A stretch of DNA of 34,446 bases from NCBI GenBank assembly GCA_902796835.1, contig CADBQP010000022.1, positions 1 to 34,446 of the forward strand, in the 5' to 3' direction. The notes below the pieces were generated by a model. That model was not told the DNA's origin. It did not search any database and saw nothing but the letters and a program-made list of their open reading frames with translations. Below are positions 1 through 7,787 of the stretch, one piece after another. Positions within the stretch are counted from its first letter, which is position 1, and the number at the start of each line of letters is the position of its first letter. The position numbers and the translations under genes were made by a program. This DNA comes from an uncultured Bacteroidales bacterium (GTDB lineage: Bacteria > Bacteroidota > Bacteroidia > Bacteroidales > Bacteroidaceae).

Positions 1-83
1 TGCCCAGAACAGGACTCGAACCTGCACGTCATTGCTGACACTAGTACCTGAAACTAGCGCGTCTACCATTCCGCCACCTGGGC
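1..83 (-). tRNA. tRNA-Leu (anticodon CAG)
   Basis: Read on the minus strand, the segment folds as a class II tRNA. The seven-base acceptor stem GCCCAGG pairs with TCTGGGC, followed by discriminator A at base 1. The anticodon loop is TTCAGGT inside a CTAGT/ACTAG stem, giving CAG. A long variable arm and a GTTCGAGTC T-loop region are present, as expected for tRNA-Leu. The 3' CCA is not encoded. It lies 55 bases downstream of tRNA-Gly and is probably co-transcribed with it. Confidence 0.96.
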
Positions 84-138
84 TCGAGAATTGAAAGATG
101 TTGCTTCCTTAAAGAACTTTCAAAGACCACTTTCTTAG

Positions 139-211
139 AGCGGAAAACGGGACTCGGACCCGCGACCCCAACCTTGGCAAGGTTGTGCTCTACCAACTGA
201 GCTATTTCCGC
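139..211 (-). tRNA. tRNA-Gly (anticodon GCC)
   Basis: The minus strand gives a 73-nt cloverleaf with acceptor stem GCGGAAA/TTTCCGC and discriminator U, as expected for glycine. The D arm is AGCTCAGTTGGTAGAGC. The anticodon arm is CAACC-TTGCCAA-GGTTG, so the anticodon is GCC. The T arm is GGGTCCGAGTCCC. CCA is not encoded. It is the first gene of a Gly-Leu tRNA unit driven by the promoter at 257-287. Confidence 0.97.
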
Positions 212-256
212 AAAATTTGCCGCCAACTTTTGCCGGCATTTTCCGCAAATGCGGTG

Positions 257-287
257 CAAAAGTAAATGTTATTTTTATTCCGACAAA
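257..287 (-). promoter_or_regulatory. Bacteroidetes housekeeping promoter for tRNA-Gly/tRNA-Leu
   Basis: On the minus strand a TTTG (-33 box, 284-287) is followed after exactly 19 bases by TACTTTTG (-7 box, 257-264). This matches the Bacteroidetes primary sigma factor consensus TTTG-N19-TAnnTTTG. It lies about 46 bases before the first base of tRNA-Gly, leaving a short leader to be removed by RNase P. The same box pair with the same spacing precedes tRNA-Cys in this window. Confidence 0.85.
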
Positions 288-351
288 ATTTTAGCTTGAT
301 TTTTTTATAAAAAAAGCTGGCAGCATGTAATTAAATAGGTGTATTCCTCCC

Positions 352-1542
352 CTACTCTATTATGTCAAGTTGCCTAAACACCTTAACAAGCGCAGCTACA
401 GCTCTATCAACTTGCTCATTTGTGTGGGTAGCCATTAATGCTACACGAACGAGCGTATCCTGAGGTGCGCAGGCTGGAGGTATTACAGGATTGATAAACA
501 CTCCTTCGTCGAAGGCCATTTTTGTGACGCGGAAGGTCTTTTCCATGTCGCGCACATAAAGAGGGATGATGGGGCTTTCGGTTTCACCGATTTCAAATCC
601 TGCCTCTTTGAATTTCTTGAGGGCATAACGCGTTACGTTCCATAATTTTTCAATGCGTTCTGGCTCATTTTGAATGATATGGAGCGCTTCCATTGCGCTT
701 GCTGTGGCTGCAGGAGTATCGCTCGCACTGAAAATATAGGTACGAGCATTATGGCGAAGGTAGTTTATGATGATGCTATCGGCAGCAATAAATCCCCCGA
801 TAGATGCAAGTGACTTGCTGAACGTACCCATTATGAGGTCCACATCGTCGGTGAGGCCGAAATGATCACACACTCCCCTACCTTGCTTGCCAAAGACACC
901 TATTCCGTGGGCTTCGTCTACCATTACTGCCACGTTCTTATATTTGTGCTTTAGGGCAATAATCTCAGGTAGTTTAGCCAGGTCGCCCTCCATAGAGAAC
1001 ACACCGTCAACCACAATTAGTTTAACCACATCTTCGGGACACTTCTGAAGTAAACGCTCCAGGTCGGCCATATCGTTGTGCTTATACTTCAGAGCATTGG
1101 AGAAGGATAACCTTCGCCCGTCCACAATCGAAGCATGGTCGCGATCGTCGCACAAAATGTAGTCTTCACGCCCCGTAAGACACGAAATCACTCCGGCATT
1201 TACACTGAAACCTGTTGAAAAGCAAAGGGCTTCATCCTTGTGAACAAATTCCGCCAACTCTTTTTCAAGCTGGACGTGCAAATCGAGCGTTCCGTTCAGG
1301 AAACGCGATCCGGCACACCCGGAACCGTACTTGCGAAGCGCGGCGACGCCGGCTTCAATCACACGCTCGTCACCGGTCAGTCCAGTATATGCATTAGAAC
1401 CGAACATAAGCACACGGTGGCCTCCCATGTCAACCTCGGTTCCCTGCTTGCCATCTATTTCCCTGAAGTATGGATACACGTCAAGCGCCTTCATACGTTG
1501 TGGCAAGTCATATTTTGCTAATCTTTCGTGTAAAAGACTCAT
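352..1542 (-). CDS. spt: Serine palmitoyltransferase (sphingolipid synthesis)
   Basis: This is a PLP-dependent alpha-oxoamine synthase of 396 residues. It condenses L-serine with a long-chain acyl-CoA to 3-ketosphinganine, the first committed step of Bacteroidales sphingolipid synthesis, and is expected to be cytosolic. The PLP-binding lysine is K243 in GTFSKSLASIGG. The cofactor-contacting D209 and H212 lie in VDEAHGIGVFG, and H136 in DDRDHASIVDG stacks on the ring. The motifs NAYTGLTGDERV and GSGCAGSRFLNGT, and the length, match Bacteroides Spt closely from recall. The related enzymes BioF and Kbl are less likely because of this resemblance and because no biotin or threonine genes are adjacent. 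The gene diverges from a lipid kinase across a 372-bp intergenic region. Confidence 0.93.
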   Translation of the reverse strand: MSLLHERLAKYDLPQRMKALDVYPYFREIDGKQGTEVDMGGHRVLMFGSNAYTGLTGDERVIEAGVAALRKYGSGCAGSRFLNGTLDLHVQLEKELAEFVHKDEALCFSTGFSVNAGVISCLTGREDYILCDDRDHASIVDGRRLSFSNALKYKHNDMADLERLLQKCPEDVVKLIVVDGVFSMEGDLAKLPEIIALKHKYKNVAVMVDEAHGIGVFGKQGRGVCDHFGLTDDVDLIMGTFSKSLASIGGFIAADSIIINYLRHNARTYIFSASDTPAATASAMEALHIIQNEPERIEKLWNVTRYALKKFKEAGFEIGETESPIIPLYVRDMEKTFRVTKMAFDEGVFINPVIPPACAPQDTLVRVALMATHTNEQVDRAVAALVKVFRQLDIIE

Positions 1543-1605
1543 ATGTATGCTGCTATTATTCTTATGCTTTGTGTAAAACTACGTTTAATACCTCATAATT
1601 CTGCG

Positions 1606-1613
1606 CAAAGATA
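1606..1613 (-). promoter_or_regulatory. Probable -7 box for spt
   Basis: TATCTTTG on the minus strand, about 64 bases before the spt start, fits the TAnnTTTG -7 consensus. No TTTG is found at the 19-20 base spacing upstream, so only half of the promoter is supported. The rest of the 1543-1914 interval is AT-rich and holds no further gene that I can support. Confidence 0.45.
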
Positions 1614-1829
1614 CAACTTTTATCAATATAAAGCTGTTTTACAAAAAGAAAATTGCACTTTTTTTTCAAAAATGTGCGAAATCTTTCCTACACCATATAA
1701 ATATTATTATATATTCTTCGTTCGTTTTCACATTTGGCAGGAGAGACGTTTACACGTAATTTGGATGCATTTTTCGAGGTGATTATTTGATTTCTTGACA
1801 AAACGTTACTCAGAGAAACATATTTAGAT

Positions 1830-1837
1830 TATTTTTG
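1830..1837 (+). promoter_or_regulatory. Possible -7 box for the lipid kinase gene
   Basis: TATTTTTG fits TAnnTTTG and lies 77 bases before the ATG at 1915. No TTTG -33 box is seen at the right distance. A TTGACA at 1795-1800 is present, but that is not the Bacteroidetes -33 sequence. Assigned on the -7 box alone. Confidence 0.35.
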
Positions 1838-1914
1838 CAGGTGATAATAGCTGTACGCATAACCTCCAGCCATAGGGGACGAAACCACGCCTCGTCCTAT
1901 TTCCTTTTGCTGTT

Positions 1915-2925
1915 ATGAAAAAAATTGTTTTCATTGTAAATCCCATATCGGGAACGTCGAAAAAGAAGCGCATAGTTAGCACCATAGAGAGCGCCATTGA
2001 CACGTCTCTTTTCATGCCTGAAATTTGCTACACTGAATATGCGGGCCATGCTTTCGAGATTGCGCGTCAGGCTGCATCAGAAGGAGTTGATGTAGTTTGT
2101 GCAGTGGGCGGAGACGGAACCATCAACGAAGTAGGAAGCGGCTTGGTTCATACCAATAGCGCTCTGGCTATTATTCCCTGCGGATCTGGAAACGGACTGG
2201 CGCGCCATCTGTCAATCCCCCTCAATCCCGAGAAAGCCATCGAGGTTATCAACCATCATGTGGTTCATAGCCTCGACTACGGGACATGCCACGGGCGGCC
2301 TTTTTTCTGCACATGTGGTGTAGGCTTTGATGCTTTTATTAGCGAAAAATTTGCCCAAAGTGGCCATCGCGGGCCCATTACTTATGTTGAAAACATTTTG
2401 CGCCAAGGATTAAAATATAAGCCCGAGACTTACACCATCGAAGATGAGGGCGGCTCCACATTAGCTCGTGCATTCCTCATTTCGTGCGCCAACGCCTCAC
2501 AATACGGAAACAACGCCTTTATTGCTCCCACAGCTTCAATGAAAGATGGTTTAATCGACATCGTATTAATAGAGCCATTCAATGCGCTTGAAGCACCTCA
2601 AATAGCCATCCAGCTTTTCAACAAAACCATACAGAAAAACAGCCACGTGAAGACTTTCAAAGCTAAACGCATAAAAATTATCCGAGAAAGCGAAGGGGTG
2701 TTCCACTGCGATGGCGATACATTTCAAGGGCCAAAAGTTATAGAGATAGAGATACACCAAAATAGCATCAATGTGGTGGTAAATTCCAATGCCCACAAAC
2801 GGCAGAATCCGTTGCAGCAATTATTCGTGGAGTCATTTGGGAGCTGGGCTCACCTGCAAGATTCTTTCGTTAGGCAGAGTGAGCAGATTCGCCGTACCCT
2901 GAAGAGAATTATCACAAATGAATAA
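1915..2925 (+). CDS. Diacylglycerol kinase family lipid kinase (YegS/BmrU/sphingosine-kinase fold)
   Basis: A protein of 336 residues with the DAGK catalytic domain from residue 1. It starts MKKIVFIVNPISG, contains the nucleotide-binding GGDGT at 65-69 and the IPCGSGNGLARHL loop at about 88-99, and a second C-terminal beta domain ending in the HCDGD segment. Such enzymes transfer phosphate from ATP to a lipid hydroxyl at the inner membrane face. The substrate (diacylglycerol, a sphingoid base or ceramide) cannot be read from the sequence. Its divergent placement next to serine palmitoyltransferase makes a sphingolipid-related substrate attractive, but this is inference. The family usually begins right at the NPxSG strand, which supports this start. 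nadE follows 23 bases downstream, so co-transcription is likely. Confidence 0.88.
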   Translation: MKKIVFIVNPISGTSKKKRIVSTIESAIDTSLFMPEICYTEYAGHAFEIARQAASEGVDVVCAVGGDGTINEVGSGLVHTNSALAIIPCGSGNGLARHLSIPLNPEKAIEVINHHVVHSLDYGTCHGRPFFCTCGVGFDAFISEKFAQSGHRGPITYVENILRQGLKYKPETYTIEDEGGSTLARAFLISCANASQYGNNAFIAPTASMKDGLIDIVLIEPFNALEAPQIAIQLFNKTIQKNSHVKTFKAKRIKIIRESEGVFHCDGDTFQGPKVIEIEIHQNSINVVVNSNAHKRQNPLQQLFVESFGSWAHLQDSFVRQSEQIRRTLKRIITNE

Positions 2926-2948
2926 TAGACATTAAATACCGACAATTT

Positions 2949-4904
2949 ATGTTCAATGGTTTTGTAAAAGTAGCGGCAGCAATGCCTGTTGTAAAACTTG
3001 CCGACAGCAGCAGCAACACTGTGGCATTAGAGAACCTTATGCTGCAAGCCGAGTCGCAAGGAGTAGAAGTCATTGTATTTCCCGAACTGTGCGTCACCGG
3101 CTATTCCTGCCAAGACCTTTTTCATCAGCAGATTTTGCTCGAAGAAGCCGAAGCTGCGCTACTGAAACTTATGGATTTTAGCCGCAACCTCAGCATAACT
3201 GCGATTGTTGGTGTACCACTCAGCTACGACGGAGTGCTATACAACTGCGCTGCTGTGCTACAAAAGGGGCGCATCCACGGGATAGTGCCTAAAAGTTTTA
3301 TTCCTAATTACAAAGAATTCTATGAAGCCCGATGGTTCACTTCGGGTCTGCAGCTCCCCAAAGACACGGTCTTTAAGTTCTGCGGCCAGGAAATTCCATT
3401 TGGCGTAAACCTTATTTTCGAACTTTCACGCTGCAGTTTTGGAATTGAGATATGCGAGGACCTTTGGGCACAAATTCCGCCGAGCAGCGCACTTACGCTG
3501 CAGGATGCCGAGTTGATTTTCAATCTTAGCGCCAGCAACGAACTGGTATGCAAACATCAATATGTGCGTAACCTCATTCTTGGCCAAAGTGCCCGCTTTT
3601 TTTGCGGCTATGTCTATGCCAGTGCAGGCTGGGGAGAGAGTACGCAAGACGTTGTTTTCTCCGGACGCCTGCTCATAGCCGAAAATGGCCACTCGCTGGC
3701 AGAGGGGAAACGATTCAGCACAGAAGAACAGATGATTGTGAGCGAAATCGACGTATCTCGGCTTCGCTCTTTGCGCCGGGCAAACACCTCGTTTGCAGCA
3801 AGTCGCAGCCAGAGCATCATGATGGGCAGATTCCGCCACATAGAGCTTGAGCCCATCGAAAATTCCTCAGATAATTTCAGCCTGACAAGAACCATCGATG
3901 CCCTACCCTTCGTGCCCAAAGGCACTGAGCTCGACAATCGGTGCGAAGAAGTGCTCAACATCCAGTCTATGGGCCTGGCCGGGCGCCTGCGCCACACAGG
4001 AAGCAAAACCGTTGTGCTTGGAATCAGTGGTGGACTCGATTCCACGTTGGCCCTTCTGGTCTGCGTAGGAGCCTTCGACCTACTGAAACTCGACAGAAAA
4101 GGCATCATTGGAATCACCATGCCCGGCTTTGGCACCACTGACCGAACCTATACCAATGCACTAAACCTCATGAAATCACTCGGCATTACGATTCGCGAAA
4201 TCAACATACGTAAGGCCTGCGAGCAGCATTTCAGCGACCTCGGCATAGACCCTTCGGTACACGACGTTACCTATGAAAACAGTCAGGCCCGCGAGCGCAC
4301 ACAAATACTGATGGATGCTGCAAACCAAATGGGCGGTTTTGTGGTTGGCACGGGCGATTTAAGCGAACTCGCTCTGGGATGGGCCACATACAACGGCGAC
4401 CACATGAGCATGTATGGTGTCAACTCTTCCGTGCCAAAAACCTTGGTACGCCACTTAGTGAGATGGGTGGCCGAAAACATGGCCGACGAATACAGCAGAG
4501 CCACCTTGCTCGACATTGTCGACACACCCATAAGCCCCGAACTGATTCCAGCCGACAGTGAAGGCAACATCACGCAAAAAACCGAGGACCTTGTGGGACC
4601 CTACGAGCTACACGACTTTTTCCTTTACCACACATTGAGGAACGGTTTCCGGCCCGCCAAGGTTTTCTTCTTAGCCAAGCATGCTTTCGGCGGCAGCGAC
4701 AAGCGCGTGGAGCACTATGACACAGAAGTCATCAAACACTGGATGAAAGTGTTTTATCGTCGCTTCTTTGCCCAACAGTTCAAACGAAGTTGCATGCCCG
4801 ATGGCCCCAAGGTGGGCAGCATATCGGTGAGTCCTCGTGGCGACCTGAGAATGCCCAGCGACGCCAATGCTTCCATTTGGCTTGCAGAGTGCGAAAAAAT
4901 TTGA
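2949..4904 (+). CDS. nadE: Glutamine-dependent NAD+ synthetase
   Basis: A 651-residue two-domain enzyme that amidates nicotinic acid adenine dinucleotide to NAD+ using glutamine and ATP. The N-terminal nitrilase-type glutaminase domain (about 1-300) shows its Glu-Lys-Cys triad: E46 in VIVFPELCVTGY, K115 in VPKSFIPNYKEF and C169 in IEICEDLW. The C-terminal synthetase domain has the ATP-pyrophosphatase loop SGGLDST at 360-366 and the adenine-binding GTGDLSELALGW region. The length is right for the fused glutaminase form. The same pathway's preceding step, nadD, is encoded at 11779-12345. It directly follows the lipid kinase and may share its transcript. Confidence 0.95.
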   Translation: MFNGFVKVAAAMPVVKLADSSSNTVALENLMLQAESQGVEVIVFPELCVTGYSCQDLFHQQILLEEAEAALLKLMDFSRNLSITAIVGVPLSYDGVLYNCAAVLQKGRIHGIVPKSFIPNYKEFYEARWFTSGLQLPKDTVFKFCGQEIPFGVNLIFELSRCSFGIEICEDLWAQIPPSSALTLQDAELIFNLSASNELVCKHQYVRNLILGQSARFFCGYVYASAGWGESTQDVVFSGRLLIAENGHSLAEGKRFSTEEQMIVSEIDVSRLRSLRRANTSFAASRSQSIMMGRFRHIELEPIENSSDNFSLTRTIDALPFVPKGTELDNRCEEVLNIQSMGLAGRLRHTGSKTVVLGISGGLDSTLALLVCVGAFDLLKLDRKGIIGITMPGFGTTDRTYTNALNLMKSLGITIREINIRKACEQHFSDLGIDPSVHDVTYENSQARERTQILMDAANQMGGFVVGTGDLSELALGWATYNGDHMSMYGVNSSVPKTLVRHLVRWVAENMADEYSRATLLDIVDTPISPELIPADSEGNITQKTEDLVGPYELHDFFLYHTLRNGFRPAKVFFLAKHAFGGSDKRVEHYDTEVIKHWMKVFYRRFFAQQFKRSCMPDGPKVGSISVSPRGDLRMPSDANASIWLAECEKI

Positions 4905-4966
4905 TGTAGGTTTAGCGACAGGAAGCTTGATTACAAAGATATTGATGTTAAAAAAACGCTAATTTT

Positions 4967-5007
4967 ACTTGCCGCTTCTCAAAGCATTGTTAAGAGAGGC
5001 GGTAAGT
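4967..5007 (+). other. Stable hairpin between nadE and htrA
   Basis: A 14-bp stem (acttgccgcttctc paired with gagaggcggtaagt, including two G-U pairs) with a 13-nt loop sits 62 bases past the nadE stop. It is followed only by scattered Ts rather than a compact T run. It could be a weak intrinsic terminator for nadE or an mRNA 3'-end stabiliser. A run of nine Ts occurs further on (5033-5041). Confidence 0.5.
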
Positions 5008-5074
5008 TTGTTAAAGATTATTTGCTTTTAAGTTTTTTTTTGCGAACCAATGCTTAAACATACGAATTGCATTA

Positions 5075-5082
5075 TATATTTG
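5075..5082 (+). promoter_or_regulatory. Probable -7 box for htrA
   Basis: TATATTTG matches TAnnTTTG and lies 70 bases before the htrA ATG in an A-rich leader. The nearest TTTG upstream is about 32 bases away, too far for the usual -33 box. The promoter may therefore be weak or activator-dependent, which is common for envelope-stress genes, but that is inference. Confidence 0.5.
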
Positions 5083-5151
5083 CAATGCTTTTGAACAAAC
5101 AATTCTTGAGAGCAAACAACATAAACAACAAAAACATATACAATAAAAACT

Positions 5152-6645
5152 ATGAACAAAAACCATTTTCGCATTGCACTTGTTGTGCTTGGCATGGGTT
5201 TCCTCATAACCTATGCCTTAAAATGTAAGGCCGACACCGCCGTTAGCGTCAGCGAAACAGAACAGGTAGGACAGCCTGTAGACCTGACCTACGCTGCCGA
5301 GAAAGCTGTAAACTCCGTGGTGTATATCAAGTCGACAATCAATAGTAAAACGCAAACCATCGAGTACTCCAATCCGTTCGAAGACTTCTTCTCCGACCCG
5401 TTTGGCTTCGGCGATTTCTTTGGTCGCGGACAAGGCCAGAGCCAAGGCCAGCGTCGCCAGCGCCAATACCAGACACCGCCTCGCACAGGAGCAGGTAGCG
5501 GCGTAATCATATCGTCCGACGGATATATTGTTACCAACAACCATGTGGTAGAAAACGCCGACGAAATTGACGTAAAGCTCAACGACAACCGCGAATACAA
5601 GGCTCGCATCATCGGTCTCGACAAAACGTCGGACCTGGCCCTCATAAAAGTTGAGGCAAAGAACCTGCCCGCCATCACCATTGGCAAGAGCGAGAACCTC
5701 AAGCTCGGAGAATGGGTGCTCGCCATTGGCAATCCGTTTAGCCTCACCAGCACTATTACCGCAGGCATCGTGAGCGCCAAGGCCCGCTCGCTGGGCGCCG
5801 ACGGCATTGAGAGTTTCATTCAGACCGATGCAGCCATCAATCCCGGAAACTCGGGCGGCGCACTCGTGAACGCTCGCGGCGAACTCGTCGGCATCAATGC
5901 AATGATATATTCAATGACCGGAAGCTACAGCGGCTATGGATTTGCCATCCCCACCACCATTATGAACAAGGTTGTAAAGGACCTTAAAGAGTTTGGCGTA
6001 GTACAGCGCGCCCTGATAGGCATTCAGGGCACTGAAGTGTCGAACTACATTGAGTCGCAAAAGGCTAAGGACAAAAAGGTGGACGACCTCGGCACACTAA
6101 CCGGCATCTATGTGGCCGAAGTGCAGCGCGACGGCGCCGCCGAAGACGCTGGTCTGAAAGAGGGCGACGTGATTATTGCCATAGACGGGCAGACTGTCAA
6201 GAAATTTGGCGAACTGCAAGAAATCATCGTAACCCACAAGCCTGGCGACAAGGTAAGAGTAACCTATCTGCGCGACAAGCGTGAACACACCACCACCCTG
6301 ACACTGCGCAACGAGCAAGGCACCACAAACAGGGTTGAAAGTTTCGACACCGACGACATGGGCATTGCCCTCCGCCCGCTCACAAGCCAGGAAAAAGAGG
6401 AGCTTTCGCTTCGTTCAGGACTCGTTGTTTCTTCAATTCGCGAAGGTAAAATGAAGAAAGCCGGTGTTACGAAAGGCATCATTCTCATGCAGATTAACGA
6501 TGTGGTGCTCAACACACTCGACGACTATGAGCGCGCCGTGAAAGACGCCAACCGCACAAATGACCGCACTCTCTGGATTCGCGCCAAGACACAAAGCGGC
6601 CTTAACCGCAGCTTCACCGTAGAGCTCGGCGATGACAAGAAATAA
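5152..6645 (+). CDS. htrA: Periplasmic HtrA/Deg serine protease-chaperone
   Basis: A 497-residue DegP/DegQ-type protease for envelope protein quality control. Residues 6-23 form an N-terminal signal or anchor segment, followed by the trypsin-like domain. The triad is visible: H131 in TNNHVV, D161 in SDLALIKV and S234 in NPGNSGGALV. A Gly/Gln/Arg-rich flexible segment (about 84-110) sits where Deg proteases carry the regulatory LA loop. Two PDZ domains follow, one around 285-385 (with GLKEGDVIIAIDGQTV) and one around 400-490 (with GVTKGIILMQINDVV). The gene is monocistronic, with a -7 box upstream and a strong terminator right after the stop. Confidence 0.94.
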   Translation: MNKNHFRIALVVLGMGFLITYALKCKADTAVSVSETEQVGQPVDLTYAAEKAVNSVVYIKSTINSKTQTIEYSNPFEDFFSDPFGFGDFFGRGQGQSQGQRRQRQYQTPPRTGAGSGVIISSDGYIVTNNHVVENADEIDVKLNDNREYKARIIGLDKTSDLALIKVEAKNLPAITIGKSENLKLGEWVLAIGNPFSLTSTITAGIVSAKARSLGADGIESFIQTDAAINPGNSGGALVNARGELVGINAMIYSMTGSYSGYGFAIPTTIMNKVVKDLKEFGVVQRALIGIQGTEVSNYIESQKAKDKKVDDLGTLTGIYVAEVQRDGAAEDAGLKEGDVIIAIDGQTVKKFGELQEIIVTHKPGDKVRVTYLRDKREHTTTLTLRNEQGTTNRVESFDTDDMGIALRPLTSQEKEELSLRSGLVVSSIREGKMKKAGVTKGIILMQINDVVLNTLDDYERAVKDANRTNDRTLWIRAKTQSGLNRSFTVELGDDKK

Positions 6646-6666
6646 CACGAAAACGAAAAATTGAAC

Positions 6667-6704
6667 AAAAGTGGGAGTTATCATAACAACTTCCACTTTT
6701 TTTT
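6667..6704 (+). terminator. Intrinsic terminator of htrA
   Basis: A 13-bp stem (aaaagtgggagtt with aacttccactttt, one G-U pair) and an 8-nt loop end in a run of eight Ts. It lies 21 bases past the htrA stop, isolating htrA from the AraC gene. Confidence 0.9.
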
Positions 6705-6746
6705 CATATCTTCGCAGTTGTAAAACATAGCACATAAGCCATAGTC

Positions 6747-7628
6747 ATGGAACGTAACCTTATCCCGAAATTAGACTTTGAGAAGATTAAAAAGCTGCAA
6801 AACACCGATTTCATTGGCGACAACTTTGCCATTTTCAAAAACTTTCCCGACATTTCGAATATGGAGTTTCCGATTCGCCTCGAGCCAACGGTTTTTGCTG
6901 TCACGCTCTCGGGCGAGGCCGACTTTGTGCTGAATTCAAAAAACTACCACATAGGCCCCAAGCAACTGGTGGTGCTCATGTCAGAACACATCATCGGCAA
7001 CGCCTCCGCATCGCCTGATTTTTCGGCCCTCTTTCTGGTCATCACACCGCAGTTTGCCGAAGAGTGCATGATGAAGCAAGCCCACCTCACATCGACCATA
7101 CTTTATACCATTGAGCACCCCTCTACTCCACTCTCAGACGAAGAGTTTGAGCGTCTCAAAGAGAGTCATCAGATGCTGTGGATGCGGGCGCGACTAACGC
7201 AACACCCATTCAGAGAACAAATGGCCCGAAGCCTGCTCACTTCGGTGTTCTATGATGCCATGGGGCTCTTCGACACGCACGCCAGCGCCTCAAATGCAAA
7301 CTTCACAAGGCAGGAACAAATTTTCGCTTCCTTCCTGAAACTTGTCTCAAAGAGTTGCATGAGCGAGCGCGGCGTGGCCTACTATGCCAAACAATTGTGT
7401 CTCACACCGAAGTATCTCTCGACAGCCATCAAGGAAGTAAGCGGCCGTACTGCCCTTGAATGGATAACAGAATACACGCTGCTCGAAGCCAAATCGCTAC
7501 TTATTTCCACGAACATGAGCATACAGGAAATCACATATAGGTTGAATTTTCCCAATCAGTCATTTTTTGGAAAATACTTCAAGCACTATACGGGCATGTC
7601 GCCAGGACAATATCGGCAGCAGCACTGA
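6747..7628 (+). CDS. AraC-family transcriptional regulator
   Basis: A 293-residue protein with an N-terminal cupin-like sensor region (about 30-130, including SGEADFVLNSKNYHIGPKQL) and a C-terminal AraC double helix-turn-helix at about 190-292. The second DNA-binding motif carries the family signature in MSIQEITYRLNFPNQSFFGK and YFKHYTGMSPGQYRQ. It binds DNA as a one-component regulator; the ligand and target genes are not evident. It lies between two terminator-like hairpins, so it is transcribed alone. A weak -7-like TATCTTCG lies about 39 bases before the start. Neither htrA nor the GH25 gene can be assigned as its target from the sequence. Confidence 0.9.
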   Translation: MERNLIPKLDFEKIKKLQNTDFIGDNFAIFKNFPDISNMEFPIRLEPTVFAVTLSGEADFVLNSKNYHIGPKQLVVLMSEHIIGNASASPDFSALFLVITPQFAEECMMKQAHLTSTILYTIEHPSTPLSDEEFERLKESHQMLWMRARLTQHPFREQMARSLLTSVFYDAMGLFDTHASASNANFTRQEQIFASFLKLVSKSCMSERGVAYYAKQLCLTPKYLSTAIKEVSGRTALEWITEYTLLEAKSLLISTNMSIQEITYRLNFPNQSFFGKYFKHYTGMSPGQYRQQH

Positions 7629-7653
7629 CGAAACCGAGTCGGCTCAAGCAAAA

Positions 7654-7695
7654 AAACTGTCGGCACGATAGTGTAAATTATCGGGCCGACAGTTT
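7654..7695. terminator. Terminator-like hairpin after the AraC gene
   Basis: An 11-bp stem (aaactgtcggc with gccgacagttt) is extended inside by cgata/tatcg, with the loop around gtgtaaat. On the plus strand the stem ends in only three Ts. On the minus strand it ends in a run of seven Ts. It could therefore end the araC transcript weakly or block antisense transcription. Confidence 0.65.
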
Positions 7696-7787
7696 AAAAT
7701 AGCTCTGAGATATTTTTTACGAAGTCCTATCTCCTGCTTCATCTTCTGCATCCCCTTCCATCTATATACGCTTAATTCTTGCATCTT

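Noticed and set aside
312-345. Terminator for spt
   Set aside because: The minus strand has a T run after gctgccagc, but only a 3-4 bp stem is possible.
1543-1782. Plus-strand open frame in the spt/lipid kinase intergenic region
   Set aside because: It has no family resemblance, overlaps the spt promoter, and has AT-driven composition.
3614-4138. Long minus-strand open frame of 174 codons opposite nadE
   Set aside because: It lies wholly antisense to a clearly identified gene and shows no motif.
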